From NCBI RefSeq assembly GCF_900188005.1, contig NZ_FZNR01000013.1, positions 124,001-188,000 on the forward strand: a DNA stretch of 64,000 nucleotides, given 5' to 3'. Below, piece by piece: positions 22,241-31,161 of this stretch. The number at the start of each line of letters is the position of its first letter. Position 1 is the stretch's first letter. The position numbers were made by a program, and so were the translations under genes. The notes below the pieces were generated by a model, which was given only the letters and a program-made list of their open reading frames with translations, did no database searches and was not told the origin of the DNA. The DNA is from Actinoplanes regularis (GTDB taxonomy: Bacteria; Actinomycetota; Actinomycetes; Mycobacteriales; Micromonosporaceae).

Positions 22241-24541
22241 ATGATAGCACGAAAAGGGGCGATTTTGTCAAGCTCGGACGCCGACATCGATTCTGAGCAG
22301 GCGTACTTGACCGCGCTCTACCAGCGGCTCGATCAGCTACGTGAGCAGGCCGACAGCCGGCTCAAGGCGATCCTGCTGGAGGCCGGCGGCACGCCGCAGG
22401 GCCGCACCCAGCGCGAGGCGACCCGCGCCCACTACGCTGAGCAGCTCGCTCAGATGAATTCCGTCGAGAACGGTCTCTGTTTCGGCCGACTCGACTTTTC
22501 CGCGGATCATCCGCGCTACATCGGCCGGATCGGGCTCTTCGCCGAGGACCGTGACCAGGATCCGCTTCTGGTCGACTGGCGGGCCCAGGCGGCCCGGGCG
22601 TTCTACCTCGCCACCGCGGTCAACCCGGACGGGGTCACCCGGCGGCGGCACCTGCGGACCCGGGGGCGGACGCTCACCGGCATCGACGACGAGGTCCTCG
22701 ACCTGGCCGTCGGCGACGGGAGCGGGCGCGAGGACGTGACCGGCGAGGCCGCCCTGCTCTCCGCGCTCACCGCGAACCGCACCGGCCGGATGCGGGACAT
22801 CGTCGAGACCATCCAGGCCGAGCAGGACGAGGTGATCCGGTCCGGGCTGGCCGGGGCGCTGGTCGTGCAGGGCGGGCCGGGCACCGGTAAGACCGCGGTG
22901 GCGCTGCACCGGGCGGCGTACCTGCTCTACACGTACCGCCAGCAGCTCACCAGGTCCGGCGTGCTGATCCTCGGCCCGAACACCACGTTCCTGCGTTACA
23001 TCTCACAGGTGCTGCCGTCGCTCGCGGAGACCGGCGTGCTGCTCGCCACCCTCGGCGACCTGTTCCCCGGGGTGCGCGCCCGGGGCACCGATCCGGACGA
23101 GGTCGCCGCGCTCAAGGGCGATCTGGGGCTCATGCTCCCGGCGCTGGAGAACGCGGTCGCCGACCGGCAGACGGTGCCGGACGACTTCGTCGAGATCGAC
23201 CACGACGGCTACCCGCTGCGGATCGAGCGCGCGGTGGTGGAGGACGCGCGGGCCGCGGCGCGCAAGTCGGGGCGGCCGCACAACGTGGCCCGGGCGGTCT
23301 TCGTGACCGAGGCGATCCACGTGCTCTCCCAGCAGATCGCGGAGCGGATCGGGGCCGACCCGCTGGGCGGGGAGAACCTGCTCTCCGCGGCGGATCTCGC
23401 GGAGACCCGGCGGGAGCTGCGCGAGGACATCGACGTGCAGCAGGCGCTCTTCGACTTCTGGCCGGTGCTCACGCCCCGGCAGGTGCTGCGCGACCTGCTC
23501 ACCGACGCCGGCCGGCTGGAGTCGGCGGGGCTGCCGGCGTCGCTGTTGCGGGACCGGTCGGCCGGGTGGACCCCGGCGGACGTGCCGCTCCTCGACGAGC
23601 TGGCCGAGCTGCTCGGCGTCGACGACACCCTCAAGAAGCGGGAGCAGGCCCGGCAGCGGGAGGCCGCGATCGAGTACGCCGAGGGCGTGCTGGAGATCGT
23701 CGAGGGCTCCAGGTCGCTGGACTTCGAGGACGTCGAGGAGGAGATTCTCTCCGCGATCGACGTGGTCGACGCGAGCTCGTTCGTCGAGCGGCACGAGGAG
23801 GCCGACACCAGGACCGCCGCGGAGCGGGCCGCGGCCGACCGCACCTGGATGTTCGGGCACGTCATCGTGGACGAGGCGCAGGAGCTGTCGCCGATGGCGT
23901 GGCGGCTGCTGATGCGTCGCTGCCCGAGCCGGTCGATCACGGCGGTCGGCGACGTCGCCCAGACGTCCGAGCCGGCCGGGAGCACGACCTGGGAGCAGGT
24001 GTTCGAGCCGTACGTCGGCCAGCGCTGGCGCCTGGTCGAACTCAGCGTCAACTACCGGACGCCGGCCGAGGTCATGGCCGTCGCGGCGGATGTGCTGGCC
24101 GAGGTCGGCTCCGGGGTGAAGCCGCCCCGCTCGGTCCGGTCGGCCGGGGTCAATCCGTGGGCGCGGCAGGTGCCCGCCGGCGTGCTCGCCGAGGAGCTGA
24201 TCGCGGACGTCCGGAAGGAGGCCGCCGCGATGGAGCCGGGTCGCGTCGGGGTCCTCGTCCCGGCGCGGCTGGAGCCGTCGCTGGGGGCCGCGCTCGTCGC
24301 CGCCGTTCCCGGTGCGGCCGTGGGGGAGCAGCCGGATCTGCGCAACCAGGTCGTCCTGATGACCGTGCGGCAGGCGAAGGGCCTGGAGTTCGACTCCGTC
24401 CTGGTCATCTGCCCGGACGAGATCATCGCGGAGAGTCCGCGTGGGATGTCCGATCTCTATGTCGCGGTGACCCGGGCCACCCAGCGGCTGGGGATCGTGC
24501 ACACGGCCCCGCTTCCCGCGGTCCTCTCCTCCCTCGCCTGA
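22241..24541 (+). CDS. HelD/HelR-like RNA polymerase-associated helicase
   Basis: A UvrD-like superfamily 1 protein of about 766 residues. It has the N-terminal antiparallel coiled coil of HelD (EQAYLTALYQRLDQLREQAD), then ERDQDPLLVDWR-type region, Walker A VQGGPGTGKTAVALHR, an inserted HelD-specific arm, motif II IVDEAQELSPMAW, motif III AVGDVAQTSEPAG and the C-terminal motifs MTVRQAKGLEFDSV and YVAVTRATQRL. Known relatives remove stalled RNA polymerase from DNA, and the HelR branch protects it from rifamycins. The start is uncertain: ATG 22241 is used, but TTG 22265 behind GGGG fits relatives better. Confidence 0.85.
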   Translation: MIARKGAILSSSDADIDSEQAYLTALYQRLDQLREQADSRLKAILLEAGGTPQGRTQREATRAHYAEQLAQMNSVENGLCFGRLDFSADHPRYIGRIGLFAEDRDQDPLLVDWRAQAARAFYLATAVNPDGVTRRRHLRTRGRTLTGIDDEVLDLAVGDGSGREDVTGEAALLSALTANRTGRMRDIVETIQAEQDEVIRSGLAGALVVQGGPGTGKTAVALHRAAYLLYTYRQQLTRSGVLILGPNTTFLRYISQVLPSLAETGVLLATLGDLFPGVRARGTDPDEVAALKGDLGLMLPALENAVADRQTVPDDFVEIDHDGYPLRIERAVVEDARAAARKSGRPHNVARAVFVTEAIHVLSQQIAERIGADPLGGENLLSAADLAETRRELREDIDVQQALFDFWPVLTPRQVLRDLLTDAGRLESAGLPASLLRDRSAGWTPADVPLLDELAELLGVDDTLKKREQARQREAAIEYAEGVLEIVEGSRSLDFEDVEEEILSAIDVVDASSFVERHEEADTRTAAERAAADRTWMFGHVIVDEAQELSPMAWRLLMRRCPSRSITAVGDVAQTSEPAGSTTWEQVFEPYVGQRWRLVELSVNYRTPAEVMAVAADVLAEVGSGVKPPRSVRSAGVNPWARQVPAGVLAEELIADVRKEAAAMEPGRVGVLVPARLEPSLGAALVAAVPGAAVGEQPDLRNQVVLMTVRQAKGLEFDSVLVICPDEIIAESPRGMSDLYVAVTRATQRLGIVHTAPLPAVLSSLA

Positions 24542-24560
24542 CGCGCCCTCCTCAGCGACC

Positions 24561-24596
24561 GTGACGACCAGCCGGGCGAGTGTGGCTGGTCGTCAC
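24561..24596. terminator. Hairpin after the HelD-like gene
   Basis: Perfect 13-bp arms (gtgacgaccagcc at 24561-24573 and complement at 24584-24596), 10-base loop. Confidence 0.85.
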
Positions 24597-24906
24597 TGTC
24601 GCATCGAGTCCCATCCCGGCCGGTGTCAATGTCGGTCATTTCGAGGGTGACCGGCAACAGGGTCAAAATCCCCATTCCCTGGTACGACCTGTGGAGTCCC
24701 GTAGGCAGGCCTCGCGGCCTCGTTGCCGTGCCGGTCTCGCGCGAGACCGGTGCTCCAGCGGCCACTGCCGCGCGCCGCGACCCGGGGTCGGCTGCGGTTG
24801 GCCGGGAAGGGATTTTGAATTTCGACAGGTGAGGAGATCGCCGCGGTCGTTGAGGGTCGCGAGCCGTGGATGGGCGAATAAAGCGCCTGGTATGGGTGGA
24901 AACTGC
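24597..24906. other. Gene-free gap with a perfect 20-bp palindrome
   Basis: No convincing gene. At 24731-24750 lies ccggtctcgcgcgagaccgg, a perfect palindrome whose core has the parS layout (GTTTCACGTGAAAC) but with four changes in 14 positions. The rest shows no recognisable signals. Confidence 0.5.
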
Positions 24907-25761
24907 TCAGCCCAGCTCCAGGCTGGCCACCGAATAGATTCCGTCGACGTCGATTTCCGGGCGGTCGCCGGTGTACATCCGGGCCGTCTCGAAGATCGGG
25001 GTCAGGCCGGCCTGCTCGGCCAGGGCGATGCCGTCCCGGTTGAGGTCGGGCACGTCGAGGATGATCTCGTCCGGGCGGTCGTCCTCGTCGCCGGAGGTGA
25101 GCGCCTCCAGCAGGAGCCTGGCGGTGCCGGGGGAGTCGGCGTAGAGCGGGCCGATCCGGAACACGTCACCGGCCGGGCGACGTACGCCGAGGCCGACCAG
25201 TGCGCCGTCGCGGATCGCGGCGAGGGCGCGACGGCGCGGCGCGGAGATCCAGAGCGCCAGGAAGGTGGACCGGTCCGTGGGGAAGAAGCGCTGGTCGTAT
25301 GCGGTCAGCCGGTCGAACCCGAGCTGCCGGGCGTCCACCACCGCGGTGCCGGCCGGAGCGCCGTCCACCCGGGCGACGCCGCGGAAGCGGTGCGTGTCCC
25401 AGTAGTGCCGGAAGCCCGATTCGCGGTATCTGCCCCGCCGGGTGACCGCGCCGTCGAAGCCGACGTTGCGGTTGGTGAGCCGCTGCAGGCCGGCCTGCCA
25501 GGTGCGCCGTCCGTAGCCGAGGCCGCGCTGCTCGGGGACGGTCAGGTGAAGGCCGATGAAGCCGTGGCCGACGCCGTAGCGGATCGCCGAGATCGACGAC
25601 ACCGGCCGGCCGTCCAGCCGGCCGATCAGGAAACCCTCCGGGTCGACCGGGAAGAACAGCCGCTCGTCGCCGAGGCCGGGATTCCAGCCCTCGGCGGCGG
25701 CCCAGTCCGCGATCAACCCCATGTCGGCGACGCTGGCGGGGGCCACTACGAAATCGCCCAT
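24907..25761 (-). CDS. GNAT acetyltransferase, two-domain
   Basis: A 284-residue protein. The N-terminal GNAT domain shows the acetyl-CoA loop as LTVPEQRGLGYGRRTW (residues about 73-88). A second C-terminal GNAT-like domain follows from about residue 150 (IRDGALVGLGVRRPAGDVFRIGPL, then GIALAEQAGLTPIFETARMY), as in YitH-like acetyltransferases. It would transfer an acetyl group to a small amine or amino acid. Monocistronic. Confidence 0.85.
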   Translation of the reverse strand: MGDFVVAPASVADMGLIADWAAAEGWNPGLGDERLFFPVDPEGFLIGRLDGRPVSSISAIRYGVGHGFIGLHLTVPEQRGLGYGRRTWQAGLQRLTNRNVGFDGAVTRRGRYRESGFRHYWDTHRFRGVARVDGAPAGTAVVDARQLGFDRLTAYDQRFFPTDRSTFLALWISAPRRRALAAIRDGALVGLGVRRPAGDVFRIGPLYADSPGTARLLLEALTSGDEDDRPDEIILDVPDLNRDGIALAEQAGLTPIFETARMYTGDRPEIDVDGIYSVASLELG

Positions 25762-25785
25762 AAACTGACGATATCTGCGTACGGG

Positions 25786-25819
25786 AAAAGGGGCCCGGCG
25801 TCCGAGAACGCCGAGCCCC
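25786..25819 (-). terminator. Terminator of the second sigma factor gene
   Basis: Stem of two 5-bp segments (ggggc/gcccc and ggcgt/acgcc) around a 2x2 mismatch, followed on the minus strand by TTTT. Confidence 0.75.
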
Positions 25820-25835
25820 TTCGCGCGACCCGAGA

Positions 25836-26753
25836 TCAGGCGGCCGGCCGGAAACCGCGGCCGATGGCGGTGTGACCGTTGCTGTTGGTCATCGCGAGCC
25901 GGCTCTGCATGGAGGTGTTGTTCGCGATGGTGGCGTAGTACGACGCGCGGCGGCGGGCCGTGATGCTGTCCGGGTTGTTGGGGACCGGGGCCAGCTCCGG
26001 GTCGAGGTGGGTGTTCAGGCCGTCCCGGAGCAGGGAGAGGGCCTCGGCGCGCAGCTGCGAGACGCGGGACTCGGTGACGCCGAGGTCCTTGGCGATCTCC
26101 GCCATCGGGCGCTCCTGCAGGAAGTACTCGGTGACCACGGTCTGCAGCCGGTCCGGCAGCGAGCCGATCGCGTGGTGCAGGTAGCCGATCTGCTCGCGGC
26201 GCAGGAGCATCTCCTCCGGCCCCGGGTTGCGCTCGGTGACCAGGTCGTCGGCCCCGCTGGTGGTGAAGCCCTGCAGCGACAGGACCGTCGCGCGCTGCAC
26301 GTCGTTGTCCGTCTGGTGCAGGTCGGCGGTGGTGGTGCCGAGCGCCTGAGCGAGCTCCTCCGGGGTCGGCGTGCGGCCCAGGCTGGTGGTCAGGCTCTGG
26401 CGGGTGGTGTCGGTGCTGCGGGCCTTGGACCGCACCGAGCGGGTCGCCCAGTCCAGCGCGCGCAGCTCGTCCAGGAGCGCGCCGCGGATCCGGGTGCCGG
26501 CGAAGCGGTGGAACGGGACCCCGCGCTCCGCGTCCCAGCCCCGGGCGGCGGTGACCAGGGCGTGCAGGCCGGCGCTGGTCAGGTCGTCGCGGTGGATGTG
26601 GTTCGGGATCCGGGTGAGCATGTCGCGGACCAGGTGGCCGACGAGCGGCATGTGGGTCCGGATCAACTCCTCCTGCTCGGCGGAGGACAGGACCGGCATC
26701 GCGGAAGCGGTGTCGGCGGCACGGTCGGCAGCGGTCGTCACGGTGCTGGTCAT
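25836..26753 (-). CDS. FliA/WhiG-type RNA polymerase sigma factor (paralogue 2)
   Basis: A 305-residue sigma factor, clearly paralogous to the one at 20658. Region 2 (MPLVGHLVRDMLTRIPNHIH), region 3 and region 4 (MAEIAKDLGVTESRVSQLRAEA) match it almost residue for residue, as does the tail (ARRRASYYATIANNTSMQSR). It has about 20 extra threonine/alanine-rich residues at the N-terminus. The ATG at 26753 follows GGGGGA. The two copies lie 4.3 kb apart on opposite strands, which suggests an old inverted duplication. Confidence 0.9.
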   Translation of the reverse strand: MTSTVTTAADRAADTASAMPVLSSAEQEELIRTHMPLVGHLVRDMLTRIPNHIHRDDLTSAGLHALVTAARGWDAERGVPFHRFAGTRIRGALLDELRALDWATRSVRSKARSTDTTRQSLTTSLGRTPTPEELAQALGTTTADLHQTDNDVQRATVLSLQGFTTSGADDLVTERNPGPEEMLLRREQIGYLHHAIGSLPDRLQTVVTEYFLQERPMAEIAKDLGVTESRVSQLRAEALSLLRDGLNTHLDPELAPVPNNPDSITARRRASYYATIANNTSMQSRLAMTNSNGHTAIGRGFRPAA

Positions 26754-26962
26754 GTCGATTCCCCCGGTTGTTGTCGGCGCCCGTTGGCGGATGGGCACCG
26801 GCTGACAGGGAGAAACTTTGAGGTCGCGAGGGTGCGGGAAAAGGTCACGCACAGTTGCCCTACGGTTGCTTGAGAATCCGGGCGGGCCTCCGCATTGCCC
26901 GAGTCGATCGGCGGGCCGCGAGTCCGGTTGAGGGTTTTCAGCCGGTGCGGCAGGGTGGCCGC

Positions 26963-27463
26963 ATGGAACTGAGCGACAGCGGTACGGCCGTCAACGTTCT
27001 CGCCGGGGTGCTGATCGCCGCCGGGGTGCTCGGGGTGATCCTCCCGGTGGTTCCCGGGCTGCTGCTGAGTTGGTCCGGGGTGCTGCTCTGGGTGCTGCTG
27101 TCGGACGCCGGGACGGCGGTGAAATGGCTGGTCCTGGCGTTGGCCACGGTGATCGCCGGGTTCGGCCTGGTGGTCAAGTTCCTGTGGCCGGGGCGCAAGC
27201 TCAAGGAGTCCGGGGTGCCGACGCCGAGCCTGCTGGTCGGCGGGGTGCTCGGGCTGATCGGCTTCTTCGTGGTCCCGGTGGTCGGGCTGCTGCTCGGTTT
27301 CCTGCTGGGCATCTACGCGATGGAGGCCGCCCGGCTGGGCATCGATCAGGCGTGGCCCTCGACCCGCCGGGCGCTGGCCGCGGTCGGGCTGTCCCTGCTG
27401 GTGGAGTTCGCCGCCGCGCTGGGCATCGCGGTGATCTGGGTGTTCGGCCTGATCGCCGCGTGA
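26963..27463 (+). CDS. DUF456 family membrane protein
   Basis: A 166-residue integral membrane protein with about four helices (NVLAGVLIAAGVLGVILPVV, LVLALATVIAGFGLVVKFLW, GLIGFFVVPVVGLLLGFLLG, LLVEFAAALGIAVIWVFGLI). The LPVVPG and GxxxGFFVVP motifs are those of DUF456. The start ATG at 26963 gives a normal-length protein. Function unknown. It is divergent from the second sigma factor, so the gap 26754-26962 must hold both promoters. Confidence 0.85.
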   Translation: MELSDSGTAVNVLAGVLIAAGVLGVILPVVPGLLLSWSGVLLWVLLSDAGTAVKWLVLALATVIAGFGLVVKFLWPGRKLKESGVPTPSLLVGGVLGLIGFFVVPVVGLLLGFLLGIYAMEAARLGIDQAWPSTRRALAAVGLSLLVEFAAALGIAVIWVFGLIAA

Positions 27464-27487
27464 CGAGTCGGGTCGCCGGCCGGTGGT

Positions 27488-28714
27488 CTACTTCTCGGAG
27501 ATCCGGCGGCGACGGCGCTGGGTGAGCAGCAGCAGGAGCGGCATCGCGGCCAGCACGACCGCTACCGTCCCGGCGGCGAGCAGCGCCAGCCCGCGAGACT
27601 TGGGCGCCGGGCTCGCGGCGATGCCGGACGCGCCCGCGGTCGCCTTCTCCGTGGTGGCGGTCCTCGCCCGGGCTGACGCCGCCACCTCCTCCGGGGTCAC
27701 CAGGTGCCCCACCGAGGAGCCGGCGGGCTGGGCGAATCCCCAGTCGAGCAGCGCCGCGCCCTGCTGCCAGCCGCGCATCGGGCGTGCCTCCGCGCCGAGC
27801 AGGGTGACCACCAGGCGCCGCCCGTTGCGCTGGGCCGCGCCCACGTAGCTGTGCCGGGCGATCGTGGTGAACCCGGTCTTGCCGCCCATCGCGCCGGGGT
27901 AGTTGTAGATCAGCTTGTTCTCGTTCTGGAACTGGAAGCCGCCGACCTTGGGGGTTTTCTGGGCGGGCATCTGCGCGCTCTTGGTGAGCACGTATTTGCG
28001 GAAGTCGGCGTTGGCGAAGTCGACGCGGGCGATCAGCGCGAGATCGTACGCACTGGTGAACTGCCCCTTTCCGTCCAATCCGGACGGCGTGACCGCGTGG
28101 GTCTGGAAAGCGCCGAGCTCCGCGGCCTTGGCGTTCATCGCCGCCACCGTCGTGGCGACGCCGTCCGGTCCACCGCCGCCGGCCATCCGGGCGAGGGCGT
28201 TGGCCGCGTCGTTGCCGGAGTTGAGCAGCAGGCCGAGCCAGAGCGTGGAGATCTGATAGGTGCCGCCGACCACGATCCCGACCGCCGAGCTGTTCACCTC
28301 GATGTCCAGGTCGCTCTTGACGATCTTGACTTTCCGGTTCGGGTCGAGCTTGTCGATCGCGGTGGCCGCCAGCAGCGTCTTCTGCACGCTGGCCGGGGTC
28401 TGGTAGACGTGCGGCCCGCACGCGCCGAGCACCTCGCCGGTGTCCAGGTCGGCCACGATCCAGGTGGTCGCGGTGACCGCCGGCGGCCGCTTCGCGCCGT
28501 CCGGAACGATCAGCCCGTGGGTGGCCAGCGCGTCGCCGCCGACCGTCAGGGCCTCGGCGTCGTCGGCGGGCGGGACCGGGCGGGGCGGAGCGCTCGGTTT
28601 GGCGATCTTCGGGTGCGGACAGGGGATCTCGGCTTTCCCGGCGGCCGCGGCGGGCACGGCCGGAACGGCCAGGGAGGCGGCCACGACGAGGGGGAAGAAG
28701 CGGCGACGCGTCAC
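27488..28714 (-). CDS. Serine-type D-Ala-D-Ala carboxypeptidase (PBP5-like, family S11)
   Basis: A 408-residue secreted, membrane-tethered enzyme that trims D-alanine from peptidoglycan. Signal peptide at 1-25; active-site motifs S109-V-Q-K112, S166-G-N168 and K279-T-G281 are complete. A C-terminal helix (LALLAAGTVAVVLAAMPLLL) followed by five arginines anchors it in the membrane. The GTG start overlaps the TGA of the preceding gene (GTGA at 28711-28714), so the two are co-translated. Confidence 0.93.
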   Translation of the reverse strand: MTRRRFFPLVVAASLAVPAVPAAAAGKAEIPCPHPKIAKPSAPPRPVPPADDAEALTVGGDALATHGLIVPDGAKRPPAVTATTWIVADLDTGEVLGACGPHVYQTPASVQKTLLAATAIDKLDPNRKVKIVKSDLDIEVNSSAVGIVVGGTYQISTLWLGLLLNSGNDAANALARMAGGGGPDGVATTVAAMNAKAAELGAFQTHAVTPSGLDGKGQFTSAYDLALIARVDFANADFRKYVLTKSAQMPAQKTPKVGGFQFQNENKLIYNYPGAMGGKTGFTTIARHSYVGAAQRNGRRLVVTLLGAEARPMRGWQQGAALLDWGFAQPAGSSVGHLVTPEEVAASARARTATTEKATAGASGIAASPAPKSRGLALLAAGTVAVVLAAMPLLLLLTQRRRRRISEK

Positions 28715-29142
28715 GGCCAGCGGACTCCTGCTTTCAGGCGGCGTTCCAGCAGTTGCTCCAGGGGAACCGGCTCGCCGTCACCGCCGCCGGCCCCGACGAT
28801 CAGCCGGGGCGTGCTCGGTGACAGCTCGGCGCCGGTGAATCGGGCGCGCAGTGAGGCCGGCACGGTCAGCACGTAGTACTCCCCGCCCTCGCCGGCCGCG
28901 ACGGATTTGTTCGACTTCAGGTACCACCCGCGAGCCCGGGTCCGGTAGGACCGGCGGCCGTCGTAACTGCGGGCGCGCAGCGGATGTGGGGGCAGCCCTT
29001 GCTCGCCGGCCCGGCGGACGAAGTCTTCGAGCAACGTCACTGCCTGCCGCGCCTCGGCGTCGCGCCCGGCCTCCTGCGCGGCGGCACGGCCGGCCACGGC
29101 CAGGCGGTGATGCGCCAGCCAGGCGGCACGCTCGTCCTGCAT
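28711..29142 (-). CDS. Conserved hypothetical protein, partner of the carboxypeptidase
   Basis: A 143-residue soluble protein. An N-terminal helical half (EERAAWLAHHRLAV-like, residues 1-50) is followed by a basic middle (RSYDGRRSYRTRARGWYLKS) and a beta-rich end. No known domain is recognised. A TAGGGT hexamer lies 12-17 bases upstream of the ATG, so the transcript may have almost no leader. The stop overlaps the start of the carboxypeptidase gene. Confidence 0.7.
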   Translation of the reverse strand: MQDERAAWLAHHRLAVAGRAAAQEAGRDAEARQAVTLLEDFVRRAGEQGLPPHPLRARSYDGRRSYRTRARGWYLKSNKSVAAGEGGEYYVLTVPASLRARFTGAELSPSTPRLIVGAGGGDGEPVPLEQLLERRLKAGVRWP

Positions 29143-29340
29143 GGCGCAGACCCTAACGTGAGACCCCGGCCGGGGCCAACCGGGCTTTCTCTTCGATTCG
29201 CCGCCGAATACCCGCGGCCAATTCTGATAAGTGACCTGGCAACTGGACCGAAGAATTGCCGGATCGTGCCGGGGAGTTGCGCCGGATGCGGTTCGGGGGC
29301 CAGACTGTGCGCGGGCGATTTATTTCTCTCGGGAGTCGTT

Positions 29341-29691
29341 ATGGCGCGGCAGGTAATCACCACCCTGATCGACGATCTGGACGGCAAGAAGGCGGATCGC
29401 ACCGTCGAGTTCAGTCTCGACGGAGTCAGCTACACGATCGACCTTTCCGAGGCCAATGCCGGAAAGCTGCGTAAGGCTCTGGATCCGTACATCAACGCGG
29501 GAACGAGGCTGGGCCGGACCGCTTCCGGGCGCATCCCGGCGCGCGGTGCCGCTCCTGCCCGCACCGCCGGTTCCCGCGACGAGAACCGGCTGATCCGCGA
29601 GTGGGCCATCAGCAACGGGCACAAAATCTCCGAGCGGGGCCGCATTCCGCAGGAGGTCAGCAACGCCTATCGGGCGGTGCATGGACGCTGA
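29341..29691 (+). CDS. lsr2: Lsr2 nucleoid-associated protein
   Basis: A 116-residue H-NS-like DNA-bridging protein. The N-terminal dimerisation/oligomerisation half (MARQVITTLIDDLDGKKADR ... VSYTIDLSEANAGKLRKAL) is joined by a basic alanine/arginine linker to the C-terminal DNA-binding domain (REWAISNGHKISERGRIP) with the RGR AT-hook-like motif. It silences AT-rich, often foreign, DNA. The ATG at 29341 follows CGGGAG. Confidence 0.95.
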   Translation: MARQVITTLIDDLDGKKADRTVEFSLDGVSYTIDLSEANAGKLRKALDPYINAGTRLGRTASGRIPARGAAPARTAGSRDENRLIREWAISNGHKISERGRIPQEVSNAYRAVHGR

Positions 29692-29731
29692 CCCCCGGGG
29701 GAATTGCGCTCGGAGTCCAGATTGGATGGTT

Positions 29732-30613
29732 TCAAATAGTCGTGCGCAGGCGCGGCAGCCCGGCGGCCACCTCTTCCAGTACCTTCTCTTCGCCCGCATA
29801 CCAACTGGACTGCCGCGGCCAATGCGTGATCACGTCGGTGAATCCCAGCTCGGCTGCCCGCCCGACGGCTTCCTGGAACGCATCCACACTGCTCATCGAG
29901 AACACCGGTGCCGAGTCCAGATTGAGGTATCGGTCCACCGTTTCCGGGGCTCGCCCGGCGGCCGCCAAGGCGGCCTCGAAACGGTCCCGGATCTCGGTCA
30001 CCTCGTACCACCATTGTTTCGTGGTCTCGGCCTGCGGGCCGGTGGTGACCCAGCCGTCGCCGTAACGGGCGGCGAGCCGCAGCGCGCGCGGCCCGTTGGC
30101 GGCGACCACGAACGGCGGCCGGGGCTGCTGCACCGGTCCCGGGGTGCTGCGCGCGTCGACGGCGGCGAAGTACGACCCGGACCAGGTCGTCGACGGCGAC
30201 CGCAGAATCGTGTCGAACAGCTCCAGGAACTCGGCGAACCGGTCCACCCGGGCGCGCGGGCTCAGCTCGTCGCCGCCCAGCACCGCCGAGTCGAATCCGA
30301 TCCCGCCCGCGCCCAGCCCGAGCAGCAGCCGGCCGCCGGAGATGTCGTCCAGCGTGGTCGTCTCCCGGGCGAAGCGCACCGGGTGCCGGAAGTTCGGCGT
30401 GGCGACGTATGTGCCGAGCCGGATCCGCTCGGTCACCATCGCGGCCGCGGTCAGGGTCGGCACCGCGTCGAACCACGGCCCGTCGACCAGGTCGCGCCAG
30501 CCCAGGTGGTCGTAGGTCCAGGCGTGGTCGAAGCCGTACTCCTCGGCCAGCCGCCACCGCCGAGCGGCCTCGGACCAGCGCTGATCAGGAAGAATCACGA
30601 TGCCGAAACGCAT
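29732..30613 (-). CDS. LLM-class flavin/F420-dependent oxidoreductase
   Basis: A 293-residue luciferase-like TIM barrel (MRFGIVILPDQRWSEAARRW, then YGFDHAWTYDHLGW, RIRLGTYVATPNFRHPVRFA, GRLLLGLGAGG). These motifs are typical of F420-dependent members, which the presence of an F420-G6PDH in the same window supports. The ATG at 30613 is the first residue of the fold. Substrate unknown. A MarR gene lies 16 bp away on the same strand, upstream. Confidence 0.85.
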   Translation of the reverse strand: MRFGIVILPDQRWSEAARRWRLAEEYGFDHAWTYDHLGWRDLVDGPWFDAVPTLTAAAMVTERIRLGTYVATPNFRHPVRFARETTTLDDISGGRLLLGLGAGGIGFDSAVLGGDELSPRARVDRFAEFLELFDTILRSPSTTWSGSYFAAVDARSTPGPVQQPRPPFVVAANGPRALRLAARYGDGWVTTGPQAETTKQWWYEVTEIRDRFEAALAAAGRAPETVDRYLNLDSAPVFSMSSVDAFQEAVGRAAELGFTDVITHWPRQSSWYAGEEKVLEEVAAGLPRLRTTI

Positions 30614-30629
30614 CGGGCCAGCGTATCGG

Positions 30630-31088
30630 TCAGGCGGTCCGGAGATCGCTGTCGGCCGGCACGACTGTGGCGGCCGCCTCGAACGCGCGCAGGGCCCGGA
30701 CCAGATCCTGTCGCGCGCTGACCGGCATCCGCTCCAGCACGTCGGTGAGCGCGGCCCGGCGGCGTTCCCTCAGCTCGCTGAGCAGCCGGCCGGCGGCCGG
30801 AGTGAGCAGCAGGCGCACCTCGCGGCGGTCCCGTGGGTCGGCCACCCGCCGCAGCAGCCCGGTCGCCTCCAGGCGGTCGCAGAGCCGGCTGGCCGACGAC
30901 GGCACCACGTTCAGGGCCTCGGCGAGGCGGCTCATGTTGGTGTGCCGGTTCTCCGCGACGATGGTCAGCACGCGCAACTGGGCGGGCGGGATCGCCGGGG
31001 TCCGTGCGAGCCGGGCCTGTTCGAGGACGGCCACCAGCGACTCCACCGACGACTCGACGGCCGCGGCGACATCGGTGGCGTGCTCCAT
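30630..31088 (-). CDS. MarR-family transcriptional regulator
   Basis: A 152-residue winged HTH regulator (recognition region MSRLAEALNVVPSSASRLCD, wing VADPRDRREVRLLLT). The DPRDRR wing is canonical. I chose ATG 31088 behind AGGAACCTC; an in-frame ATG seven codons upstream also exists. It is followed 16 bp later by the luciferase-like oxidoreductase gene and probably controls it. Confidence 0.88.
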   Translation of the reverse strand: MEHATDVAAAVESSVESLVAVLEQARLARTPAIPPAQLRVLTIVAENRHTNMSRLAEALNVVPSSASRLCDRLEATGLLRRVADPRDRREVRLLLTPAAGRLLSELRERRRAALTDVLERMPVSARQDLVRALRAFEAAATVVPADSDLRTA

Positions 31089-31161
31089 GAGGTTCCTGTC
31101 GTGAATCATGGACGTGTTCAAAAAATTGCTCACTACCCCACCGGCGGTCGCCGCAAACCGG

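Noticed and set aside
24731..24750. Perfect palindrome resembling a parS centromere site
   Set aside because: The core differs from GTTTCACGTGAAAC at four of 14 positions, all A/T to G/C, and no parAB genes are near. It is more likely a different operator or chance.
24580..25875. A 431-codon plus-strand frame opposite the acetyltransferase
   Set aside because: Low-complexity Arg/Ala/Gly protein typical of antisense frames in GC-rich DNA; the minus-strand GNAT protein explains the constraint.
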